DNA from: Anaerolineaceae bacterium
GTDB taxonomy: Bacteria; Chloroflexota; Anaerolineae; Aggregatilineales; Phototrophicaceae
Length of the DNA stretch: 64,000 nt
Direction: 5' to 3'
NCBI GenBank assembly: GCA_020634115.1
Contig: JACKCH010000021.1
Coordinates: 34,771 to 98,770, forward strand
In this document: piece after piece, positions 61,875-64,000 of the stretch
Position numbering within the stretch: position 1 is the stretch's first letter
How the letters are laid out: each line of letters starts with the position of its first letter
Made by a program: the position numbers and the translations under genes
The notes under the pieces: generated by a model
Seen by the model: the letters and a program-made list of their open reading frames with translations, nothing else
Databases searched by the model: none
Told to the model about the DNA's origin: nothing

Positions 61875-63287
61875 CTAGCCGCCACCCATCGCTGCGCCAA
61901 GCGTCACACAGGCGTTGCAGGTGTTATCCGGGCGGATAATCGCATACCCAGCCTGCGGGTCTGCGCCGTATTCAGTAGCGTCCACGTTCCAGACGACCAT
62001 CAGCCGGACCCGGCCTGAGTTCTTGGAAAGTGTAGCGGCTTCCGCCAGCCAGACGGCCTGTTCCTGCGCCGTTGTATTAGCTGCCCATTCAAATCCTGCT
62101 GGCAGCGGGCCGTAGCCTTCGGGCGAGAGATACCCTAACTCGGTGAAGCACAGCGGCTTGTTGGGGAAAACGCTAGCGTAGGTGTTCACCATCCCCGAAT
62201 AATACCGGGTATAGTGGCCGCCGTTCCCGCGTGGGTCGCCGGTGGATTGAGTCGGGGAGAGAATCCCCTCGTTGTAGTGAATCCCCACGCAGTCCATGAA
62301 CTGCGAGGCTCCGGCCTGCGCCATCTGTTGCAGGAAAGGCGCATCGTCACAGCCGCTGCCCGAACACCCGCCAAAGAAACCGGTAGGTGCAGGTGCGCCG
62401 CTGATGACCAGCACGTTCGGATTGGCGTTCTTGATGGACTGGTAGGCTGCCGCCAGCATCTGGGTATATGCGCCGCCACCGATCTGACCAGTCGGCCATT
62501 CCCGATCAATATTCTGTTCGTTCCAGACCTCGATGCCTTCCGGCCCCAGGGCTGCGACCCCGGCGAGGAAGTTGGCGAAATCCTGATAGTACTGGGTTGG
62601 GTTAGCCGCGATTTGTTCTTTGTGACCTTTGATGCTCAACAGCACTTTGAAACCGTTGCTGTGGGCGGCATCAATTGCGCCCTGCGCGATGCTGGGCGAA
62701 TCACCCTGGTTGTAGACCACCTGGCTCTTGGCCCAGGTCATCCCCGCGCCCTTCATCTGGCTGGGGTAGGAGAAGCTGAAGACTTGTCCGCCCAGTTCAA
62801 AGCCACCCGTGACCGGTGTCCCCGGCGTTGTGGGTGTAGTCGGCGTTGTTGGGGTGGTGCTGGTGCCACTGATGAGGAGTTTCTGACCAGGATAAATCAG
62901 ATTGGGATTGACCAGATTATTCAACTGCGCCAGAGCCTGGATAGTGGTGTTAAACTGCCGCGCAATTGCGCTCAGTGTATCGCCTGCTTTGACGATGTAT
63001 TCCGTCGTCGTGGGTGTAGTCGGCGTCGTTGGAACCGGCGTCGGTGAGGTGGGTGTGGTCGTGCCGCTCGTCGGGACATAAATCACCGTCCCGGCAAAAA
63101 TCAGATTCCAGTTGCTGAGGTTATTCCGGGCCGCGATTGTCGCCATCGGCACGTTATACCGCAAAGAAATACGGAACAGGTTTTCGCCGGGCTGCACGAC
63201 ATGCGCAACCTCCCCTTGGGCAAAAACGGTTGTGCCGAACGCCAGCATCAGCGCCAGCAGCATAATAAGCAGGATTGACCGCCGCAT
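61875..63287 (-). CDS. Secreted glycosidase with two LysM domains
   Basis: 470 residues. Signal peptide (LLIMLLALMLAFGTTVFA) cleaved before QGE, then LysM 1 (AHVVQPGENLFRISLRYNVP), a Thr/Pro linker (TSPTPVPTTPTTPTTT), LysM 2 (YIVKAGDTLSAIARQFNTT), a second linker and the catalytic domain (about 170-470). The domain has EVWNEQNIDREWP and PLCFTELGYLS, the same pair of Glu as in the lipoprotein sibling. LysM binds GlcNAc polymers, peptidoglycan included, so wall-glycan targeting is likely. AAAAGGAG precedes ATG 63287; an in-frame ATG at 63305 is less likely. Confidence 0.88.
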   Translation of the reverse strand: MRRSILLIMLLALMLAFGTTVFAQGEVAHVVQPGENLFRISLRYNVPMATIAARNNLSNWNLIFAGTVIYVPTSGTTTPTSPTPVPTTPTTPTTTEYIVKAGDTLSAIARQFNTTIQALAQLNNLVNPNLIYPGQKLLISGTSTTPTTPTTPTTPGTPVTGGFELGGQVFSFSYPSQMKGAGMTWAKSQVVYNQGDSPSIAQGAIDAAHSNGFKVLLSIKGHKEQIAANPTQYYQDFANFLAGVAALGPEGIEVWNEQNIDREWPTGQIGGGAYTQMLAAAYQSIKNANPNVLVISGAPAPTGFFGGCSGSGCDDAPFLQQMAQAGASQFMDCVGIHYNEGILSPTQSTGDPRGNGGHYTRYYSGMVNTYASVFPNKPLCFTELGYLSPEGYGPLPAGFEWAANTTAQEQAVWLAEAATLSKNSGRVRLMVVWNVDATEYGADPQAGYAIIRPDNTCNACVTLGAAMGGG

Positions 63288-63467
63288 ACGAACTCCTTTT
63301 CTCAATGATGAATAACCCTAATTTGGTTAGTTGTGCAGTTCCGGTAATCTGGCTGGCACAACGACAGCCGTACCAGGATGCAGTTTAACATCAGTGTAAC
63401 ATGAGACGCAAAAATGTGCTTGTAACCAGAATTGGCAAGGGGTTCTCATGCCGCTAGCGCCCATGTG

Positions 63468-64000
63468 TTACGATTCGGCTTCGATCACCGGGGCAGGTCG
63501 CAACAGGCTCACCAGAATAGATAGGATCACTTTCACCATGTAGTAAACCGAGCGCAGTGTCGTGATAGATGAGCGCCCCATCGTGCGTGGTTTCATCGTG
63601 ACCGGGATTTCGCGCATCCGCAGTCCAGCACGGTGCAGCAGCACTATGGACTCGGGTTCGGGGTAATCGTGGGGGTAGACTTCAGCGCACAGCAGAATCG
63701 CTCGGCGGTTGCAAACGGTAAACCCGGAGGTCGGGTCAGTGACACGCTGGCGGATGATGGATGAAATTAGACGCGCCAGAATCAGACTCCCAGCGCGCCG
63801 GGGCAGCGATGCCACATAGCCACGCCCATCAATATACCGTGAGCCGATCACCATATCCGCGTCCAGTTCGGTCAGAGCGCGGATCATGGTGGGGATGTCC
63901 TCCGGGTCGTGTTGGCCGTCACCGTCGTTGCGCACCACCACTGCGTAGCCATGCCGCGCCGCGAACAGGTAGCCGGTCTGGACGCAAGCGCCGATCCCCA
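63468..64000 (-). CDS. Family 2 glycosyltransferase, DPM1/ArnC-like (partial)
   Basis: C-terminal 177 residues; the 5' end lies beyond the window. GT-A segment with VRNDGDGQHDPEDIP (DxD-like metal site), ADMVIGSRYIDGRG, VTDPTSGFTVCNRRAI and LRMREIPVTMKPRTMGRSSI; the last part is a membrane-associating helix (YYMVKVILSILVSLL). It most resembles dolichol/undecaprenyl-phosphate mannosyl- or glucosyltransferase-type proteins that make lipid-linked sugars. Sugar and acceptor are unknown. Confidence 0.88.
   Translation of the reverse strand, partial: GIGACVQTGYLFAARHGYAVVVRNDGDGQHDPEDIPTMIRALTELDADMVIGSRYIDGRGYVASLPRRAGSLILARLISSIIRQRVTDPTSGFTVCNRRAILLCAEVYPHDYPEPESIVLLHRAGLRMREIPVTMKPRTMGRSSITTLRSVYYMVKVILSILVSLLRPAPVIEAES

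Overview
The window looks like a chromosomal segment of a Chloroflexota bacterium, probably class Anaerolineae. This is inferred from gene content and protein style only. The pointers are the histidine phosphatase / DUF3090 / SCO1664-family triad shared by Actinobacteria and Chloroflexota, very large PAS/GAF sensor kinases, Thr/Pro-linked secreted proteins, a LysM glycosidase, and many dispersed palindromic repeats. No rRNA, tRNA, CRISPR array, integrase or intact transposase was seen.

Layout. 0.2-12.3 kb holds mostly housekeeping and signalling genes: an M24 peptidase, an FHA protein with a 1432-residue sensor kinase, an MFS exporter, a YbaK-type deacylase, a BcsA-like glycosyltransferase with a GspE-N-like N-terminus, a TauE-type permease and an SMP-30 family protein. 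12.7-13.8 kb is decayed (aldo/keto reductase and ankyrin-type pseudogenes). 14.1-15.5 kb carries two tandem methionine-rich secreted proteins, the first frameshifted. 16.0-21.6 kb has a split metallo-beta-lactamase-fold protein, a sulfatase-like protein with Thr in place of the catalytic Cys/Ser, a MscS channel and galE. 21.7-27.0 kb is a second eroded region with coding remnants, a frameshifted hypothetical gene and an aminotransferase with a broken C-terminus. 27.0-31.8 kb has RNase HI, the conserved triad, an aldo/keto reductase and a Bro-N protein.

31.8-44.8 kb is the clearest functional unit: a BadF-type sugar kinase diverging from an oligopeptide-type ABC importer, a GntR/UTRA regulator, a NagZ-type GH3, a DUF1343/NamZ-type exo-muramidase and a beta-lactamase-fold hydrolase in the position of AmiE. 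It reads as a muropeptide uptake and breakdown locus with an ABC importer where Bacillus uses a PTS.

45.9-50.8 kb encodes two OmpR-type regulators (one without the phosphoacceptor Asp), a GAF kinase and a PspA-like coiled-coil protein. 50.9-53.5 kb encodes a TIR-NACHT-HEAT protein resembling bacterial NLR-like immune proteins, interrupted by single-base losses in short homopolymers. 53.7-64 kb has methionine aminopeptidase, an isocitrate/isopropylmalate-type dehydrogenase, a CheY-like receiver, a pentapeptide-repeat protein and a run of surface proteins (two Thr/Pro-linked paralogues, a 35-residue membrane peptide, a PpiC lipoprotein, two glycosidase paralogues). It ends in a partial glycosyltransferase.

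Non-coding structure includes three copies of a 140-200 bp MITE-like element, at least six palindromes sharing a GTAGGG outer motif but differing in their arms, and a lipoprotein signal cassette shared by two unrelated genes.
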